Source of the DNA: Prochlorococcus sp. AG-409-A19 | Lineage (GTDB): Bacteria > Cyanobacteriota > Cyanobacteriia > PCC-6307 > Cyanobiaceae | DNA: 64,000 nucleotides | Direction: 5' to 3' | Assembly: GCA_003216155.1 (NCBI GenBank) | Contig: QCJH01000006.1 | Span: 18,916-82,915 of the forward strand | In this document: in pieces, positions 56,194 through 64,000 of the stretch | Position numbering within the stretch: position 1 is the first letter of the stretch | Layout of the letters: each line of letters begins with the position of its first letter | Position numbers and translations under genes: made by a program | Notes under the pieces: generated by a model | Told to the model about the DNA's origin: nothing | The model's input: the letters and a program-made list of their open reading frames with translations, nothing else | Databases searched by the model: none

Positions 56194-57606
56194 TTACGGC
56201 ACGATAGATTCTTTGATTTTTGTTTTTTGGCAAAGCTCTAATCCGATTTCCCATGACTTACATGACCAGCCTTCTTGCTTAGCTTTCTTGAGAAGCGATT
56301 TCTGGATACTTTTACTTGACCCCCAGCCAGGATCTTTGGGGTTTAATAGAAGAACATCTAGATCATTTAGCTTTGGCTCATCTCCTTGTTTACGAGGGAA
56401 GATAATGCTAACTCGTTGACTTAAGTGTGGTACTAGATAACTAGTCGTTGCGAGCCTACTCTCCTTAGGTATATGAGTAATTGCTTGCTGCATACTAGGA
56501 AGAGTATCAATTCGTTCTAAATAAGGTCCAGTAAAAAACCAAGGTTTTGCTAATACAGCCCAGCAAATTGCACTCCAAGTAAGTTTTTTCCATGGCACAA
56601 TTTGTCGAGGATTTGTGGCCAATCCATCTATAGATGCCACTATTACGATTACTGCAATTGGTAAACTGTAATGGTGAATAAGAGTCCTTTGAGGAGATTC
56701 TTCAGAAATTAAGTTTACGAAGACAAGTGGAAGGCTACTTATAAGCGTAGGTAATGATTTTCTTCTCCAGAATGGTGCTGCGGCAACGCTTATAAGAATC
56801 AGATAAACGAAACCACCAATTAAGTCAATATTGGATATGACAAGTTGAGGTTTAGTAATCAGATTAAGTAGTACTTCATCAAAGCTTTCACCTAGGTAAG
56901 AGAAGAGTCCTATAGCAGCTTTAGGTCCATCTGTACTTCCTGTGAGAAATGGGTATAGCAATCGGTTGAGCATTGCTAGCCAACTAAGAGATAGTCCGAG
57001 AGCTGCTCCTGCCCAGACCCATCTTCTCCTCCAGGCCTGTTCGAGGCCTAGTCCGGCTACAACTAGAACTAGTCCATCTCGACAACTAAGCACAATCAAT
57101 AAAAGACCAAACCACATCCAGGCTTTTTCAGCTCTACTTGCCCAATAACAACCAGCGAGTGCTGGCATGATCCAAACTTCGGGATGGAAGTCAAATAGGT
57201 TCGCATTGAAAACAACTGGTTGTAGCCACCAAATTCCGCAGATCAGCCAGCAAAGTTTCTCTTTTAGACCTGCTTGTTTTCCTAAGTACCAAAGTGGAAT
57301 GGCTGTCAGACTTAATCCAAGTGCTTGACTAGCAAATAGCCATTGAACGCTACTGTGTAGTTGATATGGTAGTGCTGCTAAATAGAGAGCCCAAGCCCCG
57401 TGATCAGCTAAGAGATGTACTCCCTCCATCGATGAATATGGCGGTAACCCTTGACTTACAAGCCAGATCCATTGATCAAATAGTCCTAAGTCATAAGCAT
57501 TACTTTGAAGAAGTGAGTGTCTAGCTGCAGAGCACACCCAAAATAGGAGAAAGATGCTCAGGCATGCAAGGAAAAATTTTCGACTAGGCAATGTTTGAGT
57601 GTTCAA
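56194..57606 (-). CDS. DUF2079 multi-membrane protein, putative GT-C glycosyltransferase (copy 2, divergent)
   Basis: 470 residues, about 10 membrane segments. The DUF2079-type start YDLGLFDQWIWLVSQGLPPY and loop LLADHGAWALYL replace the DQG and QHF.P blocks of the other two copies, so it is a more distant paralog. C-terminal soluble part contains RLATTSYLVPHLSQR, like the ...LIPHLA.R segment of the others. It ends 18 bp from the plus-strand terminator. Likely a glycosyltransferase of the same pathway; substrate unknown. Confidence 0.8.
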   Translation of the reverse strand: MNTQTLPSRKFFLACLSIFLLFWVCSAARHSLLQSNAYDLGLFDQWIWLVSQGLPPYSSMEGVHLLADHGAWALYLAALPYQLHSSVQWLFASQALGLSLTAIPLWYLGKQAGLKEKLCWLICGIWWLQPVVFNANLFDFHPEVWIMPALAGCYWASRAEKAWMWFGLLLIVLSCRDGLVLVVAGLGLEQAWRRRWVWAGAALGLSLSWLAMLNRLLYPFLTGSTDGPKAAIGLFSYLGESFDEVLLNLITKPQLVISNIDLIGGFVYLILISVAAAPFWRRKSLPTLISSLPLVFVNLISEESPQRTLIHHYSLPIAVIVIVASIDGLATNPRQIVPWKKLTWSAICWAVLAKPWFFTGPYLERIDTLPSMQQAITHIPKESRLATTSYLVPHLSQRVSIIFPRKQGDEPKLNDLDVLLLNPKDPGWGSSKSIQKSLLKKAKQEGWSCKSWEIGLELCQKTKIKESIVP

Positions 57607-57649
57607 TATTCAATTATGAGAATTTTGGCTAAAGACAAAGAGAAATTTA

Positions 57650-59299
57650 TCAACTTTTTCGAGTAGATAATTGCCTTATAGTCATACGTGCATGTTCCAA
57701 TTCATTTGAAAAACACTTGATTTGATTTTGTGCACTTGTAGTATTTCTTTCCAGGACTATTGATTGTTGATCGCAGTATCGGACTCCATATTTACCTGAA
57801 ATCACTAGATTTTCCATGCGGTCAACACTTTTGCTTACCCAGCGAGCTTGATGGCGAAATGCAGGAGCATATGAAGCATTAAACCTCGGCTGGCTGATTA
57901 TTAGATCTGTTCCTTGCACTTTGCCCCTGTGGTCTTGATATTGATCATTCTCAGGGAATCTAAGTAACACACGACGCATTGCAAGTTGAGGAATTAGGTG
58001 TGTCTCAGCAGCCACGGATGCATTTGAGGGTAAGGAGCTGAGTAATTGTTTTGTAGACAACCCTCTTCTCCATTGTTCCTGTATAGGTATATGCACCCAT
58101 GGGTCAATGCTGTCAGGAATTAAAGCCGAGAGAGAGCGATGCGGGTTGCCTGCTATCGCAAAAAGAAATGCAATTAAAATGCATGCTTTCCAGAAGCGAC
58201 GAAATTTTGGCTTATGGAATAAGTTAATTTGTTTTTGCCACCAGAAGATAGTCCCAGCAAAAATTCCTGGCACTAGGTATAGAACAAAGCGCAGACTTAC
58301 CGCCAATGCATTCCCTCCTTTGGAGCTAAGAGCAACAAATAGTGGTACAGAGATTAATAGCCAGGCATCTAGGGAAACAAATGGTATAAATGCAAGCGGA
58401 AGACCTAGAGTTAGTAGGAACCGAAATGTATCACTAGGTGGTGAAATTAGTTCCCTAAATAATAAAATAGGCTGGCGAGCCATGGAAGTTAAAACTGTCA
58501 ATGTTCCACCTGGTTGATTATCAAGATATTGACCAAATCGTTCTTGCATGAATCTGTCTGTAAGTTCAGAACCAAACATTGGCATTGCCCAATTAGTTAT
58601 TACGATTACTGCCAGTAAGGAATATATGCAAAAACATAATCCCCATATTCTCCATTTAGGTTTTCGTAGGATCATCCAACAACCTATAGCAAATGATAAG
58701 AGGCCTACGTCTTCCCTAACTAGTGGTAGTAAAAGGGCTGGTATAAAATAGATCTTGGTTGATTGTTTACTTATTCCTAGTAAGAGAGAAAATACTAATA
58801 TTGGTACTAGGCAAAGATCATGGAAGTTTTCTAGTGAAGGGCCTATGACTAAGCCAGTGGCAAAGTAGCTACATGTAATCCAACCAGCCAACTTTGCTGG
58901 CAAATGTTCCTTCCCTAATAGGAAGAGAACCCACCCTGCTATCGATAATAAACTGACTTGAATTAGTGGTAGAGCCCATAATCCTAGAACTCCTACAGCA
59001 GGCAGCCAAGCAAGAAGAAGAGGCGTAAAGTGTTGAGCAAGATGTCGATAACCTAGTTGGGGCAATGCACCTTCGAACATGACTGGTGCAGATAGTTCAG
59101 AAGCAAGAGTGCTTTCAAAAGGTCGACCGTGTAAGCCATTCCAAATTTCTTGAAGAAATAAACCTTGGTCATAGGTTGCATTAAGGCTGAAAATTTTCCA
59201 AACCTGTAGTGCAAAGGTGATTAGGAAAAAAGTAAGTACCCAGCGTTTAACAATGCTGTATGCATTTTCGTCTTTAGTAGGTAATAGTCTTAGATTCAT
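57650..59299 (-). CDS. DUF2079 multi-membrane protein, putative GT-C glycosyltransferase (copy 3)
   Basis: 549 residues. YDQGLFLQEIWNGLHGRPFE (43-62) and YRHLAQHFTPLLLAWLP (84-100) align directly with copy 1; LVREDVGLLSFAIG and LIPQLAMRRVLLRFPEND also correspond. This indicates an older duplication, since the proteins are similar but far from identical. About 10-12 membrane helices. The start overlaps the stop of the GT39-like gene (ATGA), coupling their translation. Confidence 0.83.
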   Translation of the reverse strand: MNLRLLPTKDENAYSIVKRWVLTFFLITFALQVWKIFSLNATYDQGLFLQEIWNGLHGRPFESTLASELSAPVMFEGALPQLGYRHLAQHFTPLLLAWLPAVGVLGLWALPLIQVSLLSIAGWVLFLLGKEHLPAKLAGWITCSYFATGLVIGPSLENFHDLCLVPILVFSLLLGISKQSTKIYFIPALLLPLVREDVGLLSFAIGCWMILRKPKWRIWGLCFCIYSLLAVIVITNWAMPMFGSELTDRFMQERFGQYLDNQPGGTLTVLTSMARQPILLFRELISPPSDTFRFLLTLGLPLAFIPFVSLDAWLLISVPLFVALSSKGGNALAVSLRFVLYLVPGIFAGTIFWWQKQINLFHKPKFRRFWKACILIAFLFAIAGNPHRSLSALIPDSIDPWVHIPIQEQWRRGLSTKQLLSSLPSNASVAAETHLIPQLAMRRVLLRFPENDQYQDHRGKVQGTDLIISQPRFNASYAPAFRHQARWVSKSVDRMENLVISGKYGVRYCDQQSIVLERNTTSAQNQIKCFSNELEHARMTIRQLSTRKS

Positions 59300-60843
59300 T
59301 TAATAAGTTGCTCCAATGGCACTAGATAGATCTGATGTTTTGTCCTAGGGCAGTAAGTCGAATTTGATTGATTGCAAAGTAGCGATCGAAGTTTAAACTT
59401 CGCGTCGCTCTGTCGAAGAGGTGCAAAAGTCTCTTCCCAGTTGAGACTGCCTGCTAGATAGGAAGCACCTTGGCTTGCCCAGTTTTTAAGTTCTGCTTGC
59501 GTGACTTTTTGGGGAGTTGTAAGCCAACCTTGTCTTCTTGATAAATTGAGCAAAGTTGGATCATGACCAGTAACACTAATGATGCGATGTCTTGAAGGGA
59601 CTTCTTGCCGAATTCGTTCGGCTAATGGCATCCATATAGCTTCTTGTTGTCTCTCTATTGCCCAATAATCAAAATTAAGGATTCCTAAACTGATTACAAG
59701 TAAAAGCGTTAGAAAGCTTTTACTTGTAAATGAGCCTAGTATTATTTTTGATGCATGTGTTGTTGTGAGAGCTCGCCAACCTCTGCCCATTAAAGGACAT
59801 AGAAATAGTAACAATGGCAATTGATAATACTCATGAATTGAACTGGCCTTAAGTGCGGTGATTGTACATATCACTACCCCAAATACTCCTGTCAAGAGTA
59901 TATAAACTCCGATTTTTTTTTGAGAAAATAAAATGCCATATATTACTAGAGGTGTGCCAATTACCGCTAAGCCCCGAACGCTAATCCTTAGTAATAAGTT
60001 TAACCAGAGATCAAGATTAAATAAAAGAATGAAACTACTTCTGTCGGAACTGGTGCCCCAGAAGCCGAAGCTATATCCGCTTGATTGGCCAACCTCATAA
60101 GCATGGCTGTACCAAATCCCAGTGATGATGATTGCACTGCCCCCATAAATCCAAGGACCTAGAGAAAGAGCTATTCTTTGGAAATTTTTTAGGATTAATT
60201 GCATCGAAATGGGAGAATCTAGCTTTGGAGAGATAGCTTGGATTAGTAAGAGTGGAAGACCTAACCAAATAAACGGGAGCACCTTAATTAAGCAGGCAAT
60301 TAAAAAGGCTATCCAGCTTGTTATAAGTGCTAAATAAGATTGATTTTGTCTCCATCGCAGTAGCTGTTCAAGACTTAAAGCCGAAAACATCAGCAACATT
60401 GATTCTGCTTGGAGAGTTCGACCGTAATAAACGCTGAGAGGCAATACAGCAAAAAAAAGACCTCCCCACCATCCGCTAAAAGGATCTAGCAATCGTTTCC
60501 CAAGTTGGATTACCAACCAAATAGTTATGCCACTAAAAACAATGGATAGGCCACGGCCTATCCATTCGTGAATACCCCAAACTTTATACAGTTGTCCAAG
60601 TAAATATGGAAAGAGTGGGAACTCGCATTCGACATAACCAGGGTTTGCGCCACTCCAGTCAATCTGAGGCAGCCAGATAGGAGTATTTTCAATAGCAAAG
60701 TGCCTTGCCATTGCTGCTGTATCAGCTTGCCTCCAGCTATGTATACCGAGGATGGGAGAATTTATTTGGAATAGTCTTAAAACAAGACCCAGAGATATGG
60801 GAAACCAGATTTGCTCGATCCAGTAGTGTATTCGCTGTCTCAT
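59296..60843 (-). CDS. GT39/PMT-like membrane glycosyltransferase
   Basis: 515 residues with about 11 membrane segments. The first extracytoplasmic loop has SWRQADTAAMARHFAIENTP and WSGANPGYVECEFPLFPYLL, with acidic residues in the places used for catalysis in GT-C transferases that take sugar from polyprenyl phosphate. The C-terminal 100 residues are soluble and contain ISVTGHDPTLLNLSRRQGW. It is coupled to DUF2079 copy 3 and follows the GT2-GtrA gene by 16 bp. Acceptor and sugar unknown. Confidence 0.82.
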   Translation of the reverse strand: MRQRIHYWIEQIWFPISLGLVLRLFQINSPILGIHSWRQADTAAMARHFAIENTPIWLPQIDWSGANPGYVECEFPLFPYLLGQLYKVWGIHEWIGRGLSIVFSGITIWLVIQLGKRLLDPFSGWWGGLFFAVLPLSVYYGRTLQAESMLLMFSALSLEQLLRWRQNQSYLALITSWIAFLIACLIKVLPFIWLGLPLLLIQAISPKLDSPISMQLILKNFQRIALSLGPWIYGGSAIIITGIWYSHAYEVGQSSGYSFGFWGTSSDRSSFILLFNLDLWLNLLLRISVRGLAVIGTPLVIYGILFSQKKIGVYILLTGVFGVVICTITALKASSIHEYYQLPLLLFLCPLMGRGWRALTTTHASKIILGSFTSKSFLTLLLVISLGILNFDYWAIERQQEAIWMPLAERIRQEVPSRHRIISVTGHDPTLLNLSRRQGWLTTPQKVTQAELKNWASQGASYLAGSLNWEETFAPLRQSDAKFKLRSLLCNQSNSTYCPRTKHQIYLVPLEQLIK

Positions 60844-60859
60844 ATTTGGATGTTATCCA

Positions 60860-61987
60860 TCAAGGTGTGTTCCAGACAAATCGTGATGACGCTGCATAGT
60901 TCCAAACAAATACGACCAAGATCCCAGACAATTGGGCCCAAACTGCGTTACGTGCAATAGAGCTATAGAAGGTTGTTGCTAGTCCTACATTTGCAATTAC
61001 AGGTAGTGATGCAACTAAAAGAAATTTGAGAAGCCCTTTTATGAGGGCCCAGTTTTTTAATCTTTGATAACGAAAAGTGAGGGCATTGTTTATTAGGTAA
61101 TTCGATGTGGCTGCGATTATTACTGAGAAAGGTAGTGCTTCTTCAAATCGTAATTGCAATAGTCTCATTAGAACTTCGGTAGACATGAGTTGTACGACAA
61201 CCCCAGTGGCACCTACTAAAGCAAAACTGATTGCTTTTCTTGGTATTACACGAAAGCAAAGAGTATGTATAAGTGAGATTAAAAAATCCCAAATTATCGA
61301 TAAATCCAGTTTCGAGTTGCCATGTCTTCGTGGTTGAAATGTAAGCGGTATTTCTCCAACTAGTAATTGCCCTTGACTTATGGCGAGTAGTTCATAGAAG
61401 AACTTAAATCCGTTTACGTTGACTTGACGCACTGCTGGGAGACATGCGTCTAGATTTATCATTAGAAAGCCACTCATATAATCGCTCAGATGACGATATG
61501 TCTTTGGGAGACTAAAGCGAGCGAAGCGATTGGCCAAAGTTGATCCATCTGTACGCCTGGGACTTAGGCCCCGTATTTGTGCGCCACCCAGAAAGCGACT
61601 GCCTGCCACTAAGTCCAGTTTGGATTCTTTTAGTTTCTTAGCAGCATTAGTGATTGCAATAGGCTCATGCTGACCATCGCTATCCATCACAACAGCTAGG
61701 TTCCCCGTCGCATCTAGCAACCCCTCTTTAATAGCGCTGGCGAGACCAGATCTACCTATGCGACGAATTAGTCGAATACGGTGGTCACGCAGAGCGAATT
61801 CTTTGACCAATTCGGCTGTGCCATCTGTTGAATCATCATCTACTACGACTAGCTCTATTTGATAAAGACCATCTAGAGCCAGTAGTTGCTTTAGTAAAGG
61901 AACGATGTTCTCACGTTCGTTGTAGGTTGGGAGAATGACTGAGAGTCGCGTTATTGAGTTGTTGTTTGCACAGGGTGCTGCAGGCAT
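60860..61987 (-). CDS. Dolichyl-phosphate-mannose synthase-like GT2 fused to GtrA domain
   Basis: 375 residues. The N-terminal GT2 domain (about 10-240) has VILPTYNERENIVPLLKQLL, VVVDDDSTDGTAELV and the DxD-type DSDGQHEP. The C-terminal GtrA domain (about 250-370) has four membrane helices (FALVGATGVVVQLMSTEVLM and YLINNALTFRYQRL). Such fusions make and flip polyprenyl-phosphate hexose, the donor for GT-C enzymes. It is flanked by such enzymes on both sides, which fits a shared pathway. The start could be slightly internal. Confidence 0.88.
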   Translation of the reverse strand: MPAAPCANNNSITRLSVILPTYNERENIVPLLKQLLALDGLYQIELVVVDDDSTDGTAELVKEFALRDHRIRLIRRIGRSGLASAIKEGLLDATGNLAVVMDSDGQHEPIAITNAAKKLKESKLDLVAGSRFLGGAQIRGLSPRRTDGSTLANRFARFSLPKTYRHLSDYMSGFLMINLDACLPAVRQVNVNGFKFFYELLAISQGQLLVGEIPLTFQPRRHGNSKLDLSIIWDFLISLIHTLCFRVIPRKAISFALVGATGVVVQLMSTEVLMRLLQLRFEEALPFSVIIAATSNYLINNALTFRYQRLKNWALIKGLLKFLLVASLPVIANVGLATTFYSSIARNAVWAQLSGILVVFVWNYAASSRFVWNTP

Positions 61988-62010
61988 TAGATCCCCAAGC
62001 TGAAATTCAA

Positions 62011-63687
62011 TTAGTTGTTCTTGGGACTACATGACATCAAAGTCCAATTTACTTTTTTTTCAATAGGTTTGCATTCGCGAGATTGTTTTTTGGCTGCTTG
62101 ACGAATCAGCTCTGGATCGCGAGTCAAAATCCAATTTGCACCTGATAAATTTTTCAGTCTGGAGATCTTTTTCCCTGAATACCAATTGAGACTTGGCCGT
62201 TCATCGCTTCCATCAATGAAAATTTGTGATGACATTGTTGTGTTGCTGAGTTGGGCTACCGGTTTGACAGGCCAGTTTTCATTGAGCTCCCAAATCCATA
62301 GTGGCGAGTTCATTAAGAGGATGAGAGCGACAAGATTGCCAGCGACAAGACTAATAGCACCTATCTTTCGCTTTGATTCCTTAGGATGCCTAAGTAACCA
62401 TCCTCCAATAAGCCATCCAGTCCCAGTCAAGAGTGCAATCGTACTGTAGGCTCGAAGTTGAGAGATAATTCCAGTAATACCAAGTGCAGCGATCTGAAGA
62501 AAAGCAATTCCAAGAATTAACCATAAATTTGGAATAAGCTTTAATAGCTTTGAACCAGGTGGATGTTCGCTTCCCGTACGACGAATTAGCCAGGCAAGTG
62601 GGACTCCACAAAGTAACGAAAAGGGGAGCCAAAGGGGGTGGCTATACCAGGGGAGTTGTGTTTTGAGGGGGAGAATTGATAGGGCAAGAATTGATTGAGT
62701 TCCTAGAGCCCATTGTCCCCAAGAGTGTTTCCGCTCTTTCCATGCCCATGCTATGGCGAATGGTAAAAGCAAAATCCAAGGCCATCCTCCTTCAATGAGT
62801 TCAATTAATGGAACTCTCCATCCGAGATCACTTCCTTCTCCAACTGTAAAAAGTACTCTTACTGCACCATCTCCTCCCCATAGCCATAGCGCACCTGTGC
62901 CTCTATTAATGCCATGCCATAGATGCCAACTGAGCCCAGGCATTAGCCCTAACCCTAACCAGAGACTCAGCTGCCAAGACCAATATTGTTTAAACCTTTT
63001 TTCTGCAAACATTGGGATTAATGCTGCTAATGCTGCTGGTATTAGTAGAGGTGCTTTGAGTAGAAGCATGCAGCTACCTGAGAGGCCCGCACCAAGTGCT
63101 TTCAATCGATCTAAATGACTACGATTAATTGTTAGTAAAAACAACCACAACAAGCTAATAGCACTAAGTTGGGTTCCGTCCAGCATGGCTAATCGTCCAT
63201 GCCTGGCAATAGGCATTAGTGTCAGAAGAATGCCAGAAGTAGTAATACAGCACAGGCGATCATTGGGCCGTAGTTGCCATTGGATTAGCCCTCCTAAAGG
63301 TACTACCAAGGTTGATAGCAATGCGGGCACTAAACGTATTAAAAACTCAGGAGGTGGGTAGTCAATGTTGTTCGCTCCCTTGAAGCTGTGATGCAGATTT
63401 ATTGTCTGAGCAATCAGAAAATGTAATCCTGGCGGTTTATTTAGATAATCTGAATCCCAGATAGTTGGGAGTACTTGCTCTTTCAGGTTTCCTTTTTGAC
63501 TAAGCTCAAAAGCAACACGGGCAACTGTGCCTTCATCAAAGTCTCTGAGTGGTAAGTCCCCTAGCCCTATGAGAGCTATAAAGCATGCCAAGAGCCAAAT
63601 CAGGAACAATCCTAAAATTGGTGGCGGAGAAAGGCGGACTTGATTGTCAGTTGCTTTTTTGTTTGACCAGAAGTGAGAAGCTTGCAT
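62011..63687 (-). CDS. ArnT-like membrane glycosyltransferase (PMT/GT83 type)
   Basis: 558 residues, about 12 membrane segments. The first loop carries LRDFDEGTVARVAFELSQKG with the catalytic-type Asp-Glu, followed by DYLNKPPGLHFLIAQ; the KPPG block is typical of ArnT and relatives. The C-terminal soluble part ends with a Cys-rich SRECKPIEKK segment. It lies 23 bp upstream of the GT2-GtrA gene and is probably the first gene of the cluster. It transfers a sugar from polyprenyl phosphate to an unknown acceptor. Confidence 0.85.
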   Translation of the reverse strand: MQASHFWSNKKATDNQVRLSPPPILGLFLIWLLACFIALIGLGDLPLRDFDEGTVARVAFELSQKGNLKEQVLPTIWDSDYLNKPPGLHFLIAQTINLHHSFKGANNIDYPPPEFLIRLVPALLSTLVVPLGGLIQWQLRPNDRLCCITTSGILLTLMPIARHGRLAMLDGTQLSAISLLWLFLLTINRSHLDRLKALGAGLSGSCMLLLKAPLLIPAALAALIPMFAEKRFKQYWSWQLSLWLGLGLMPGLSWHLWHGINRGTGALWLWGGDGAVRVLFTVGEGSDLGWRVPLIELIEGGWPWILLLPFAIAWAWKERKHSWGQWALGTQSILALSILPLKTQLPWYSHPLWLPFSLLCGVPLAWLIRRTGSEHPPGSKLLKLIPNLWLILGIAFLQIAALGITGIISQLRAYSTIALLTGTGWLIGGWLLRHPKESKRKIGAISLVAGNLVALILLMNSPLWIWELNENWPVKPVAQLSNTTMSSQIFIDGSDERPSLNWYSGKKISRLKNLSGANWILTRDPELIRQAAKKQSRECKPIEKKVNWTLMSCSPKNN

Positions 63688-64000
63688 GATTGCCGGGATT
63701 CACATTTAGATTGACCTAGAACAAGTTTTCTTCTCCTAGATGTCTCTATGAGGCTTGCCTTCAACAAATATTGATAACACTAAGGTTTTGCAGTACTAAT
63801 ACTTGATCGGTGGAAATTAATTTAGTGATCAAAACTTGCTTTTAGTATAGATGTTTGCTTCACATAAATTGCAATAGAAGGGCTAATTCTCCCTTCCGTT
63901 TTTTGATTGATGCTCCAAATGCCAAATAATTTCCCTGTTCTATAACTATGTATCTTGCGATACAAGACATTCGTTAATCTGTCACATAGAGGAGTTGCTC
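63688..64000. other. 313-bp terminal gap with orphan plus-strand terminator
   Basis: No coding frame with a plausible start was seen in this stretch up to the window edge. It contains an inverted repeat TTGATC/GATCAA (63803-63808, 63827-63832) and a plus-strand terminator (63877-63904). The part just before the ArnT-like start should hold the promoter of the minus-strand glycosylation cluster. A small plus-strand RNA of up to about 200 nt would fit before the terminator. Confidence 0.45.
63877..63904 (+). terminator. Intrinsic terminator on the plus strand
   Basis: Perfect 6-bp stem GAAGGG (63877-63882) / CCCTTC (63891-63896) with an 8-nt loop, followed by CG and TTTTTT (63899-63904). On the minus strand no T tract follows. 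There is no plus-strand gene immediately before it, so it implies an unannotated transcript. Confidence 0.65.

Noticed and set aside
58107..58517. 136-codon frame opposite DUF2079 copy 3
   Set aside because: Antisense to a conserved membrane protein; Arg/Asn-rich composition mirrors the hydrophobic codons of the real gene.

Overview
The window looks like chromosome of a marine picocyanobacterium, most likely Prochlorococcus or a close Synechococcus relative. Gene density is very high and intergenic gaps are short. GC is about 40-45% by eye. The core photosynthetic gene set is present: NDH-1 subunits, the phylloquinone pathway, crtP/crtB, chlM, ycf3, ycf34, rbcR, rpaA and rpaB. I cannot fix strain or clade without comparison. 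No insertion sequence, prophage, integrase, CRISPR array or rRNA was seen. There is one tRNA, tRNA-Asn(GUU).

Layout. 1-5300 holds the 3' end of gshB and the phylloquinone genes menF, menA-menC-menE and the DHNA-CoA thioesterase. 5309-18672 is housekeeping: ndhH, rsmH, a cysteine desulfurase, a Ycf29/Rre1-like regulator, an RluA-like protein, nagA-chlM, purE, SUI1-cysC, trpB, rhodanese-hrcA and a DUF3352 protein. 18673-19157 is a long gap. 19158-24740 is a co-oriented run gltA-ndhA-ndhI-ndhG-ndhE-nadK-CYTH. 24829-28344 has a 62-residue protein, pedR, metF, a nucleotide-sugar pyrophosphorylase and scpA. 28483-35113 has ndhD, ndhF, a NnrU/Z-ISO-like membrane protein, rbcR, and DUF3172 overlapping ndhM. 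35220-40886 has crtP-crtB, an RRM protein, the CCA enzyme, ycf34, tsaB and a DUF218 protein. 40906-45659 is rpaB-plsX-fabH-fabD-plsC, joining a master light regulator to membrane-lipid synthesis. 45759-53937 has radA, ycf3, a Cu-type P-ATPase with tmk and holB, rpaA, tRNA-Asn, a CbiO-like ATPase and UPF0367.

54155-63687 is the accessory-looking part. Six consecutive minus-strand genes encode multi-membrane GT-C-type proteins (three DUF2079, one GT39-like, one ArnT-like) plus a dolichyl-phosphate-mannose-synthase/GtrA fusion. Together they suggest a polyprenyl-phosphate-sugar-dependent envelope glycosylation system of unknown product. A 413-bp gap inside it carries a very stable plus-strand terminator hairpin, a 17-codon ORF with a near-perfect ribosome binding site, and short direct repeats. 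This is the best candidate for an undescribed small RNA or micropeptide. A second orphan plus-strand terminator lies in the terminal 313-bp gap.

Recurring themes are NDH-1 (eight subunits here: H, A, I, G, E, D, F, M), redox and light regulation (RpaA, RpaB, PedR, RbcR), quinone and carotenoid synthesis, and lipid synthesis.
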